NCBI GenBank assembly: GCA_965277595.1
Contig: CBDIDH010000002.1
Location: forward strand, 4,278,001 to 4,342,000
Direction: 5' to 3'
Length of the DNA stretch: 64,000 bases
From: CBDIDH01 sp965277595
GTDB taxonomy: Bacteria; Planctomycetota; Planctomycetia; Isosphaerales; Isosphaeraceae
In this document: one piece after another, positions 24,480 through 32,391 of the stretch
Position numbering within the stretch: position 1 is the stretch's first letter
Layout: each line of letters starts with the position of its first letter
Made by a program: the position numbers and the translations under genes
Notes under the pieces: model-generated
What the model saw: the letters and a program-made list of their open reading frames with translations, nothing else
Told to the model about the DNA's origin: nothing
Databases searched by the model: none

Positions 24480-26111
24480 TTACATGGAGAGCCAGGGTGG
24501 GGCCTCGCCGGGCTTGGGGAGCTTGATCAGGCTGACGCTGATGATGTCGGGGTGAGCGCGGACCTCGTCGAGAGCCGCCTCGGAAGGAATGGCGTCAAGG
24601 TTCACGACGCCGATCGCCTCGCCGCCAGGCTGGTCGGCCTCGCGGCCGACGTTCATCTGGGCGATATTGACGTTGTGCCGGCCGAAGGTCGTGCCAATGA
24701 AGCCGATCAGGCCGGGAACGTCGCGGTGGGTGAAGATCAGTAAATTGCCATCAAAGTGCGCATCGAGCCGATACGGGCCGAGCCGGACGAGCCGGATGAA
24801 CTCCTTGCCGAAGAGGGTCCCGGCGGCGACATAGGTCTTCTTGTCGGTCTTCACCTCGGTCTGGATCATCGTGCCGAAGTCGCCCGGCTCGGTCGTCTTC
24901 TCCTCGACGATCTCGATGCCGCGCTCCTTGACCATGACCTCGGCGTTGACGAGGTTCACCTGGTCTTGCAAGGCGGCTTCCATCCAGCCCGCGGCAAAGC
25001 TCGCGGTGATCAATCGCGTGTTCTTGTGCGCCACCTCGCCGCGATAGCGAAGCGTGGCGCTTCGGACAAGGCCGCGGTCCATCTGGGCGTGAAGCATCCC
25101 AAGACGTCGGCCGAGGTCAAGATAAAGCCGGAGGTCTTGCAGCTCGGCGCGGTCGAGCGTGGCCATGTTCACGGAGAACCGGATCTGGCCCGTCTTGAAA
25201 TAGTTTTTGAGGAGATGAGCCGCTTCAACGGCGACCGAGATCTGAGCTTCCTCGGTCGAGGCGCCAAGGTGCGGGGTGACCAGGACGTTCGGGTGTTTGA
25301 TCAGCGGATGATCGGCGGCCGGTGGCTCGGGATCGAAGACGTCGATCGCCGCGCCGGCAACCTTACCGGCGTTCAAACCTTCAAGCAGGGCTTCTTCGTC
25401 GACAAGGCCGCCTCGGGCGCAGTTAATAATCCGGACGCCCGGCTTCATGGCCTTGATCGCGCTGGCGCCGATGATGTTGCGGGTCTCTTCGGAGAGCGGC
25501 GTATGAACGCTGATGTAATCGCAGCGGCTCCAGAGTTCCTCAAGCGGCAGGCTCGTTATTCCGTATTCGAGCGCTCGTTCGGGCGAGAGAAACGGGTCAA
25601 ACCCGACGACCTGCATGTCAAACCCCTGCGCCCGCTTCGCGACGGCCAGGCCGACCCGACCGAGGCCGACCACTCCGAGCGTCTTGCCGCCAAGCTGAGA
25701 CCCGGTGAACTTGTTGCGGTCCCACTTGCCGGCCTTCAGGCTGTCGTTCGCCTTGGCGACGTTCCGCGAGAGCGCGAGCATCAGGGCGACCGTGTGTTCA
25801 GCGGTCGAGACGGTGTTGCCGCCGGGGGTGTTCATGACGACGATCCCCTGGCGGGTCGCGCTCGGAACGTCGATGTTGTCGACACCGACGCCCGCGCGGA
25901 CGATCACCTTGAGACGGGGCTGGTCGCGGAGAATCTCGGCCGTCAAGGTCGTGCCCGACCGGATCACGATTCCGTCGGCCTCGGCCAGCGCCGCGCGAAG
26001 GCCGGCGGTGTCGAGCTTGGTCGAGACGACGACCTCAAGGTCAGGCTCGGCCCGCAGCAGTTCCAGGCCCTCTTCGGCCAGTTTGTCGGTCACAAGTACG
26101 CGGTGCGCCAC
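24480..26111 (-). CDS. serA: D-3-phosphoglycerate dehydrogenase, long form
   Basis: A 543-aa enzyme that oxidises 3-phosphoglycerate to 3-phosphohydroxypyruvate, first step of serine synthesis. Catalytic domain with IVIRSGTTLT, GVGVDNIDVPSATRQGI and NTPGGNT, NAD-binding GVVGLGRVGLAVAKRA, the catalytic Arg-Glu-His set (NCARGGLVDE, VTPHLGASTEEAQ), then an allosteric substrate-binding domain and a C-terminal ACT domain (THRDVPGLIGFIGTTFGRHNVNIAQM) that usually senses serine. GTG at 26111 gives the family-like N-terminus AHRVLVTDK; a TTG at 26126 adds five residues, and neither has a clear ribosome site. It follows a class V aminotransferase gene on the same strand. Confidence 0.93.
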   Translation of the reverse strand: MAHRVLVTDKLAEEGLELLRAEPDLEVVVSTKLDTAGLRAALAEADGIVIRSGTTLTAEILRDQPRLKVIVRAGVGVDNIDVPSATRQGIVVMNTPGGNTVSTAEHTVALMLALSRNVAKANDSLKAGKWDRNKFTGSQLGGKTLGVVGLGRVGLAVAKRAQGFDMQVVGFDPFLSPERALEYGITSLPLEELWSRCDYISVHTPLSEETRNIIGASAIKAMKPGVRIINCARGGLVDEEALLEGLNAGKVAGAAIDVFDPEPPAADHPLIKHPNVLVTPHLGASTEEAQISVAVEAAHLLKNYFKTGQIRFSVNMATLDRAELQDLRLYLDLGRRLGMLHAQMDRGLVRSATLRYRGEVAHKNTRLITASFAAGWMEAALQDQVNLVNAEVMVKERGIEIVEEKTTEPGDFGTMIQTEVKTDKKTYVAAGTLFGKEFIRLVRLGPYRLDAHFDGNLLIFTHRDVPGLIGFIGTTFGRHNVNIAQMNVGREADQPGGEAIGVVNLDAIPSEAALDEVRAHPDIISVSLIKLPKPGEAPPWLSM

Positions 26112-26291
26112 GGTCGGAGACCCCAAAAAGTGGGAAGGCGATGCGGTCCAAAGGGTGCGAGCGATTCGCCGACGACTTCTTGGAGCCGGGCGAACCGAAT
26201 CTATCGCACCCGTTCGAAAACGGCCGGCGGGGGATCACGCGTCCGCCCGCCGGATCTTTGGTTCTTTTTACGATCTTCCGCGAAACTGAAA

Positions 26292-27446
26292 TTAACGGCT
26301 GAGCGCGGCCTTCTGACCGATCAGAACCTGCTGCGCCGCGGTGACGGCGACGCCCGGCTCGACGTCCATTCCCAGGTCGCTGAGAACCATCTCAAGCGCC
26401 GCGAGGGCCGAGATCACATCCAGCTCGTCGGTATAACCCATGTGGCCGACCCGAATGATCTTCCCCTTGAGCTTGTCCTGGCCGCCGACGGTCGTGATTC
26501 CGAAACGCTCGGTGAGCTTGTTGCGGATATCCGAGTCCTTCAGGCCGGCGGGAACGCGGAAGGCCGTCAGTCCTTCGGCCGGTCGGGCGCTGAAGAGTTC
26601 GAGGCCGAGCGCCTGAATGCCTGCCTGACAGGCGTCGCTCATCGTCTTGTGCCGCTTCCAGACGTTTTCCAGCCCCTCGTCCTTGATCCGCCGCAGGGCA
26701 GCGCGAAGGGCGAGAATCAAGGTGTGCGCGGGGGTGTAAGGAGTGTCAAACTCCTTCATCTTCTTCTGAGCGGCCTTGAGGTTGAAATAGAACGAGTGCG
26801 AGTCAAAGGCGTTGATCTTCGTCCAGGCTTTCGGGCTGACCGAGACGAACGAGAGGCCCGGCGGCAACATCAGGGCTTTTTGCGAACCCGCGCAGAGGAC
26901 ATCGACACCCCAGGCATCAGTCCGGCATTCCATCGCGCCAACGCCCGAGATGCCATCGACGACATAAACCGCGTCGGTCGCGGCGACGACCTTGCCGATC
27001 GCCTCAACCGGGTGGCCGGTCCCTGTCGACGTCTCGCTGAGCGTTCCCATCACGCAGACGGCGTCGGGGTGATCCTTCAGGGCATTGGCGACGCGATCGG
27101 GGTCGGCGGGTTGACCCCATTCAAAGTCGATCGAAACGGCGTTGATGCCGAAGGCCTTGCAGATCGTCGCCCAGCGGTTGGCGAAGTAACCGGCGTTCAG
27201 GACGATGGCCTTGCCGCCGGGCGGAACCGTGTTCACGGCCGCGGCTTCCATCGAGCCGGTGCCCGAAGCGGTGAGAATCAGAACGTCATTCTTTGTCTGG
27301 AAGACCTCTTTGAGGTCGGCGGCGACCTCGGTGATCACGTCCTTCGCCTCGGCCGATCGGTGGTGGATCACCGGCCGGGCCAGTTCGAGCAGCACATCCT
27401 CGGGGACCATCGCCGGCCCGGGGGTCATCAGTCGCGGCTTCCGCAT
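26292..27446 (-). CDS. Class V aminotransferase (serine/alanine-glyoxylate type)
   Basis: A 384-aa PLP enzyme. MTPGPAMVPEDVL is the family N-terminus, TASGTGSMEAA holds phosphate-binding residues, VVDGISGVGAME the aspartate that contacts the pyridine nitrogen, and GSQKALMLPPGLSF the Schiff-base lysine. The C-terminal domain (VGHMGYTDELDVISALAALE) matches alanine-glyoxylate aminotransferases. Because it sits directly upstream of serA on the same strand (181 bases between), it may supply the transamination step of serine synthesis, as class V enzymes do next to serA in several bacteria and archaea. No serC or serB is in view. Confidence 0.9.
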   Translation of the reverse strand: MRKPRLMTPGPAMVPEDVLLELARPVIHHRSAEAKDVITEVAADLKEVFQTKNDVLILTASGTGSMEAAAVNTVPPGGKAIVLNAGYFANRWATICKAFGINAVSIDFEWGQPADPDRVANALKDHPDAVCVMGTLSETSTGTGHPVEAIGKVVAATDAVYVVDGISGVGAMECRTDAWGVDVLCAGSQKALMLPPGLSFVSVSPKAWTKINAFDSHSFYFNLKAAQKKMKEFDTPYTPAHTLILALRAALRRIKDEGLENVWKRHKTMSDACQAGIQALGLELFSARPAEGLTAFRVPAGLKDSDIRNKLTERFGITTVGGQDKLKGKIIRVGHMGYTDELDVISALAALEMVLSDLGMDVEPGVAVTAAQQVLIGQKAALSR

Positions 27447-27753
27447 CGCAAGAGGTCCTTCAAACGAAACAGGTCGGAAAAAAGGCCGACCGGCACGCCG
27501 CCAGCCGCCCTTCTGGTGACGGTTCGGGCGGACCGGCTAGCCGGTCTCGATCGCCAAAAAACGAAAGCACCCAGAGAGTCGAACGCCCGGGTCTCGCCCC
27601 TCGGGCGGTCGGTTCCTCCTCGGCCGAGACGGCGCCACGTTGAGGCCCAACGCCCCGAGTCGGCCTGTCAACGTCCGAGGTCCGCACTAGAGTGTACTCA
27701 CCGCGGGGCCGCGCGGGGAGTGATGTTTACGCAAGGGGGAAATTCCCAGGGGC
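27447..27753. other. Spacer between hisI and the aminotransferase gene
   Basis: These 307 bases hold no supported gene. A short stem GGTCGG/CCGACC (27473-27478 and 27487-27492) with an A-rich loop lies in the leader of the aminotransferase gene, and on the minus strand the loop would be U-rich. A TTGACA word exists on the minus strand at 27666-27671 but no matching -10 box follows at normal spacing. I see no riboswitch class that I recognise. Confidence 0.4.
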
Positions 27754-28203
27754 TCAGACGGGCGACCCTGGCGACGTTTGATCCGCCTTCGTGGCGTAGA
27801 CGGTTTCCGACTCAAAAACGGGGCTGGCCACGAGTTCAAGCCGGCCGTCAGGCCCGATCTTTCGCGAAAAACACGAGCGAAAGCCCTCGTGACAGGCGCC
27901 TCCAACCTGTTCGGCCTTGATCAGAACGACGTCGGCGTCGCAGTCGACGAAGAGGGAGACGACGTTCTGAACGTGTCCCGAGGTTCCCCCTTTATGCCAG
28001 GCCGATCGCCGCGACCGCGAGTAAAAATGCGTCTGACCCGTCTCCAGGGTCTTCCTTAGCGCGGGCTCATCCATCCAGGCCATCATCAAGACCTCACCGG
28101 TCGAGGCATCCTGGACAATCGCCGGCACCAGGCCGTCGGCCGACCACTTCAAGGCGGCGAGAAAGGGCAAGTCGTTCTCGGTCTCGGTCTTGGTCGAAGT
28201 CAT
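27754..28203 (-). CDS. hisI: Phosphoribosyl-AMP cyclohydrolase
   Basis: A 149-aa enzyme opening the purine ring of phosphoribosyl-AMP, third step of histidine synthesis. LVPAIVQDASTGEVLMMAWMDEPALRKTLETGQTHFYSRSR is the family core, DCDADVVLIKAEQVGGACHEGFRSCF contains the magnesium and zinc ligands (D-x-D-x-D-like and two of the three cysteines). There is no fused HisE domain, so phosphoribosyl-ATP pyrophosphatase must be encoded elsewhere. It is on its own, as is usual for his genes in planctomycetes. Confidence 0.95.
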   Translation of the reverse strand: MTSTKTETENDLPFLAALKWSADGLVPAIVQDASTGEVLMMAWMDEPALRKTLETGQTHFYSRSRRSAWHKGGTSGHVQNVVSLFVDCDADVVLIKAEQVGGACHEGFRSCFSRKIGPDGRLELVASPVFESETVYATKADQTSPGSPV

Positions 28204-28318
28204 TCACGGGCTCGCGAGATTCGGAAGTCGACTTGGTCAAAGGGGTGCGGAATCTTTCCAGACATTCTGACGAAAACCAAGGCTCGCCGCCAGTCAGTTC
28301 GGTAGGTCGTCGGATTTA

Positions 28319-28338
28319 GGTCATTCCAAAGAATGACC
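28319..28338. repeat. Perfect 8-bp inverted repeat
   Basis: GGTCATTC at 28319-28326 and GAATGACC at 28331-28338 are exact inverted copies around a CAAA loop. No T run follows, so it is not a standard terminator. It may be an operator or part of the GGTCATT element family seen at 517, 12880 and 58183. Confidence 0.5.
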
Positions 28339-28420
28339 GAGAACCGCGGAACAAGGAGCATTCCGGCTTCTCATTCCCTGATTTATTGAATGGGTCAGGA
28401 GAGTTGTTCCGTATTAGCCG

Positions 28421-28498
28421 TAAGGACAAATGGAATAATGACATAAGACAAACCAAAAAAAATTCAATCAGCCCTTTGTCCTTGTCTCCTTTGATTTT
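28421..28498. repeat. Second GGACAAA/TTTGTCC inverted repeat element
   Basis: TAAGGACAAATGGAATAATG and the following AAGACAAACC on the left face CCCTTTGTCCTTGTCTCCTT on the right (28472-28491), separated by an A-rich stretch. The words match the element at 14636-14770. Confidence 0.45.
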
Positions 28499-28738
28499 AC
28501 GTCAGAAATAGCCCGGACTACGCAAGAGCCCCCTTGGTCGTCAAAACCTGGTCCTTTTTCCAAAACGAAGCCAAATGCGGAGAACCGCTCACGTCGAGAT
28601 TTGCGAACGCGAGGAATCTTCCGCCCGATCGATCCATGCACGCTCTGCGCGGGCGACCTACCTTTCTCAGCAGATGGCCTTGACCCCCTGGACGTCCCGG
28701 ACGATCCGAGGCAACCCTGTGCTTTTGACGCAACGACC

Positions 28739-30895
28739 ATGTCGAACGTAGTGGAACCGGCGCTGAATCCGCGCGTGACGGAAGCCCTGGCCCGTGATCT
28801 CGGCAAGGGCCTGGCACGGCTTGACCCGGCCGAGATCGCCCGATTGGGACTCAAGGTCGGCGATATCGTCGAGCTGGCGGGCCGTCGCAAGACCGTCGGC
28901 AAGCTGATGCCGACCTATAGCGCCTATCGTGGTCGCGGCCGGATTCAGATTGATGGCGTGACCCGCGAGAACGCCGGCGCGACGATCGATCAACCCGTCG
29001 TGGTTCGCCCCGTGAACGCGACGCCGGCCGAGGCCGTGGCCCTCGTTCCACTGGCTCAACCGCCCAGCGGCAACGAGGCGCGAACGCTCTCTCGGATGCT
29101 CGCCGGGCTGCCGGTGGTCGTCGGCGACCGGGTCCGGGTCAATCTCGTCGGCCGCCACGCCGCTGATTTCAAGGTCTCGCGAACCTTGCCGGCCGGACCG
29201 GTCGTGATGACTCCGAGAACCGCCCTCGAGTTCGTCGGCCATACCGATCACGAGCCCACCTCGCGCGATCGCCAGAGCGTCCGGGCGTTCGCGTATGAAG
29301 ACGTCGGCGGCTTGAAGCGAGAGCTGGCGCGGGTCCGCGAGATCGTCGAGCTTCCCTTGAAGTTTCCCGAGGTCTTTGAACGCCTGGGAATCGCCCCGCC
29401 GAAAGGGGTCTTGCTGCACGGGCCGCCAGGTTGCGGCAAGACCCTGATCGCCCGAGCCGTCGCCCACGAGACCGAGGCCGCCTTTTTCTCGATCAACGGT
29501 CCCGAGATCATCCACAAGTTCTATGGCGAGAGTGAGGCCAGGCTCCGCGAGGTCTTCGAACAGGCTGCCCGACGCGCGCCCAGCATCATCTTTCTCGACG
29601 AGATTGACGCCATCGCGCCGCATCGAGAACGGGTCGTCGGCGACGTCGAGAAGCGGGTCGTCGCGCAGCTCTTGACCCTTCTGGATGGCCTGAACCGGCG
29701 TTCGCAGGTCGTCGTCATCGCCGCGACGAATCTGCCCAATGCGCTCGACCCGGCCTTGCGACGTCCTGGCAGGTTCGACCGCGAGATCGCCATCGTGATT
29801 CCCGACCGCGACGCACGACGCGAGATCCTCGACGTCCACCGCCGCGGCATGCCCCTGGCCGCGGGCGTCGACCTGAACCGTCTGGCCTCGATCACGCACG
29901 GATTCGTCGGCGCCGATCTTGAGGCCCTCTGCCGCGAGGCCGCGATGGCCTGCCTGCGCAGGCAGTTACCCGAGATCGACCACGACGCCGGGTCCGTTCC
30001 TTCGGAAACCCTGAGCCGGCTCGAAGTCTCGGCCGACGATTTTCACGAGGCGCTGCGCCAGGTCGAGCCCTCGGCCATTCGCGAGGTCTTTGTTGAGCGC
30101 CCGACGACCCGCTGGGACGACCTCGGCGGTCTTGACGACGCGCGTCGTCGGCTGATCGAGGCAGTCGTCTGGCCGTTGACGCATCCCGACCTCTTCACCA
30201 AGGCGGGAATCCGACCGCCTCGCGGCGTCTTGCTTTCGGGACCGCCCGGCTGCGGCAAGACCTTGCTGGCGCGTGCCGTCGCCAACGAGTCGGGCGTGAA
30301 TTTCCTCTCGGTGAAGGGGCCGGAGCTTCTTTCCCGATACGTCGGCGAGAGCGAGCGCGGGGTCCGCGAGGTCTTCAAGAAGGCTCGACAGGCTGCGCCC
30401 TGCATTGTCTTCTTCGATGAAATCGATGCCCTTTTGCCGGCTCGGGGCGGCTCCGGCCAGGAGGCCGGAAGTCAGGTCGGCGATCGTGTGATGGGCCAGT
30501 TTCTCGCCGAGATGGACGGCATCGAGGGGTTGGAAGGCGTCCTGATCCTGGGCGCGACGAACCGGCCTGATCTTCTCGACGCCGCCTTGCTCCGTCCCGG
30601 GCGGTTCGACCTTCAATTAACCATTCCCTTGCCCGATCGAACGGCCCGCGAGGCGATTGCCCGGATCGCCCTCCGCGACAAACCGCGCGCGCCCGAAGTC
30701 TCCGCCGCCAATCTCGCCGCGGCGACGGGCGGATTCACAGGCGCCGAGATCCAGAGCGTCGTCTCTGTCGCCGGCCTTCATGCGATCCGCGACGTGATCG
30801 ACGCCTCCGGCTCCGACCAGGCCAACCCGGTCATCACCCTCGAACACCTCGCCCGGGGCTTGCTCGCGCTCAGGCCGACGCCGGATGTCCGTTGA
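28739..30895 (+). CDS. CDC48/p97-type double AAA+ ATPase
   Basis: A 718-aa ATPase. The first 180 residues are the CDC48 N-domain (double-psi barrel, VGDIVELAGRRKTVGKLMP) and its second subdomain. Two AAA modules follow: Walker A HGPPGCGKT near 228-235 and SGPPGCGKT near 501-508, Walker B IIFLDEID and IVFFDEID, with arginine-finger regions RRPGRFDREI and LRPGRFDLQL. The enzyme unfolds proteins or extracts them from complexes as a hexamer. It is archaeal/eukaryote-like, but this family also occurs in some bacteria. ATG at 28739 gives the normal N-terminus. Alone in its transcription unit as far as can be seen. Confidence 0.92.
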   Translation: MSNVVEPALNPRVTEALARDLGKGLARLDPAEIARLGLKVGDIVELAGRRKTVGKLMPTYSAYRGRGRIQIDGVTRENAGATIDQPVVVRPVNATPAEAVALVPLAQPPSGNEARTLSRMLAGLPVVVGDRVRVNLVGRHAADFKVSRTLPAGPVVMTPRTALEFVGHTDHEPTSRDRQSVRAFAYEDVGGLKRELARVREIVELPLKFPEVFERLGIAPPKGVLLHGPPGCGKTLIARAVAHETEAAFFSINGPEIIHKFYGESEARLREVFEQAARRAPSIIFLDEIDAIAPHRERVVGDVEKRVVAQLLTLLDGLNRRSQVVVIAATNLPNALDPALRRPGRFDREIAIVIPDRDARREILDVHRRGMPLAAGVDLNRLASITHGFVGADLEALCREAAMACLRRQLPEIDHDAGSVPSETLSRLEVSADDFHEALRQVEPSAIREVFVERPTTRWDDLGGLDDARRRLIEAVVWPLTHPDLFTKAGIRPPRGVLLSGPPGCGKTLLARAVANESGVNFLSVKGPELLSRYVGESERGVREVFKKARQAAPCIVFFDEIDALLPARGGSGQEAGSQVGDRVMGQFLAEMDGIEGLEGVLILGATNRPDLLDAALLRPGRFDLQLTIPLPDRTAREAIARIALRDKPRAPEVSAANLAAATGGFTGAEIQSVVSVAGLHAIRDVIDASGSDQANPVITLEHLARGLLALRPTPDVR

Positions 30896-31064
30896 TCGTG
30901 GGCATTCGGTTGACTTTGGAAGAGTGCCGAGGTCCAGGAGGAGAGACCCTCGCGCGCAAAGACGGCGAGCCGAGGGAAACGCTGGTTCCCGCCCAGATCC
31001 GGGCCGGATAGAATGGATCTCCGTCGATTTCCTATCCCAGGCTTTCCGACTCACGTTGCCGCCA

Positions 31065-31487
31065 ATGGCCCAGACACCGACCAATCCGCCGACGCAGCCC
31101 GGTCTCTTTGACGCCGAGCCGACCGCAATCAACGTACAGGCGTCGCCCGTCGTTCGAACGTCATGGGGCCTTTCGGCCGCCTGCGTCATCCTTGCTCTGG
31201 CCGGGCTGATCGCCTTTCTCGTCGTCACGCCGACGCGCTCGCCCGAGGAAACCAATGCCCGACGCGCGGCCGTGACCGAGTACGCGGCGCTCTATCGGGT
31301 CTCGATCGATTCGGTCGACAAGTTTTGCAAGGTCCGCTCGCGGCGCCTCGACGACGGCCAGTGGCTTGTGGACGTCTCCCGGTTCCCCTCGCCGGGCAAA
31401 GGGGGCTTTCACGTCACGGCGACCTTCAAGGTCGATCGTGAAGGCCATGCGCTCTTTCAGGGTCGATCCGAGGGTCGCGTGGAATGA
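31065..31487 (+). CDS. Small single-pass membrane protein, unknown
   Basis: A 140-aa protein I do not recognise. Residues 1-30 are polar and Pro-rich, a membrane helix (GLSAACVILALAGLIAFLVV) spans about 34-53, and the rest is a mixed alpha/beta domain (VDKFCKVRSRRLDDGQWLVDVSRFPSPGKGGFHVTATFKVD) likely outside the cytoplasm. It precedes the myo-inositol oxygenase gene by 42 bases on the same strand and may be co-transcribed with it. The ATG at 31065 is chosen over an upstream frame that overlaps the ATPase gene. Confidence 0.65.
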   Translation: MAQTPTNPPTQPGLFDAEPTAINVQASPVVRTSWGLSAACVILALAGLIAFLVVTPTRSPEETNARRAAVTEYAALYRVSIDSVDKFCKVRSRRLDDGQWLVDVSRFPSPGKGGFHVTATFKVDREGHALFQGRSEGRVE

Positions 31488-31529
31488 CTCGGAGTCGCGG
31501 CGGTCTTTACAACCAGGGAGTTTTATTCC

Positions 31530-32372
31530 ATGCTCGAACGACCTGGACAGGGACCGCTGGCCGACCTCGACGACTGGGAATCGGCGCACGAACCGCCTGA
31601 CGAGAAGTCGACCTTTCGCGACTACAGGACGAACGTCCGGCCGGGCGTCCGCGACTTTTATCGGCTCAACCACGCGAACCAGACGCGGGACTTCGTCGTC
31701 GCCAAACGACGTGAATATGCGCCGAAGACCCGGCGACGCATGGGCATCTGGGAGGCGATGGAGTATCTCAACACGCTCGTTGACGACAGCGACCCCGACA
31801 CCGATCTCTCTCAGATCGAACACCTGATGCAATGCGCCGAGGCAATCCGGGCCGACGGCCATCCCCCCTGGATGATCGTTACCGGCCTGATTCACGACCT
31901 CGGCAAGATTCTTTGCCTCTTCGGCGAGCCGCAATGGGCCGTCGTCGGCGATACCTTCCCGGTCGGCTGCGCCTATTCGGACGCGATCGTCTTTCCCGAG
32001 TTCTTCGCCGAGAATCCCGATAGCCGGGTGCCCGCTTATCAGACCCCCCTGGGAATTTACTCAGCGCATTGCGGGCTCGATAAGGTCATGCTTTCGTGGG
32101 GCCACGACGAGTATCTTTATCAGGTCGTCAAAGACTATCTCCCCGCCGAGGCGCTGGCGATGATCCGCTACCACTCGTTTTACGCGGCTCACCGCGACGG
32201 CGCCTACACGCACCTGATGACCGACCATGATTTGACGATGCTGGAATGGGTCCGACGGTTCAATCCCCACGACCTCTACTCCAAAGGACATGATCGGCCC
32301 GACGTCGCCGCCTTGACGCCCTATTATCAAAGCCTGATTGCGCAGTTTTTTCCAGACTCGATCGCCTGGTAA
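31530..32372 (+). CDS. Myo-inositol oxygenase
   Basis: A 280-aa HD-fold mixed-valent di-iron oxygenase that converts myo-inositol and O2 to D-glucuronate (EC 1.13.99.1). The metal ligands are all present with spacing like the mammalian enzyme: His98 (QIEHLMQ), His122 and Asp123 (GLIHDLGK), His192 (SWGHDEYL), His215 (IRYHSFY) and Asp248 (NPHDLYSKG). Substrate loop residues around GIYSAHCGLDKVMLSWGHDEY are intact. It is mainly a eukaryotic enzyme, with scattered bacterial members. It is convergent with a sugar-acid dehydratase gene. Inositol uptake or glucuronate isomerase genes are not in the window. Confidence 0.93.
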   Translation: MLERPGQGPLADLDDWESAHEPPDEKSTFRDYRTNVRPGVRDFYRLNHANQTRDFVVAKRREYAPKTRRRMGIWEAMEYLNTLVDDSDPDTDLSQIEHLMQCAEAIRADGHPPWMIVTGLIHDLGKILCLFGEPQWAVVGDTFPVGCAYSDAIVFPEFFAENPDSRVPAYQTPLGIYSAHCGLDKVMLSWGHDEYLYQVVKDYLPAEALAMIRYHSFYAAHRDGAYTHLMTDHDLTMLEWVRRFNPHDLYSKGHDRPDVAALTPYYQSLIAQFFPDSIAW

Positions 32373-32391
32373 GAGTGGCAACCCTGACCGC

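Larger units (their letters stand above)
28204..28738. other. AT-richer spacer with palindromes and a repeat element
   Basis: This 535-base region between hisI and the CDC48-like gene is clearly richer in A+T than its surroundings around 28380-28500. A frame open from 28601 leads into the ATPase gene but lacks its family character. I find no convincing gene or tRNA. It holds the palindrome at 28319 and the repeat at 28421 listed separately. Confidence 0.5.

Noticed and set aside
24756..27920. 1054-codon plus-strand frame opposite serA, the aminotransferase and hisI
   Set aside because: The minus-strand genes have full family motifs over the whole length. The plus frame is a high-GC antisense shadow without recognisable domains.
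28319..28338. Terminator for hisI or the upstream region
   Set aside because: The hairpin is perfect but has no following T run on either strand, and hisI is transcribed away from it. It was kept only as a palindrome.
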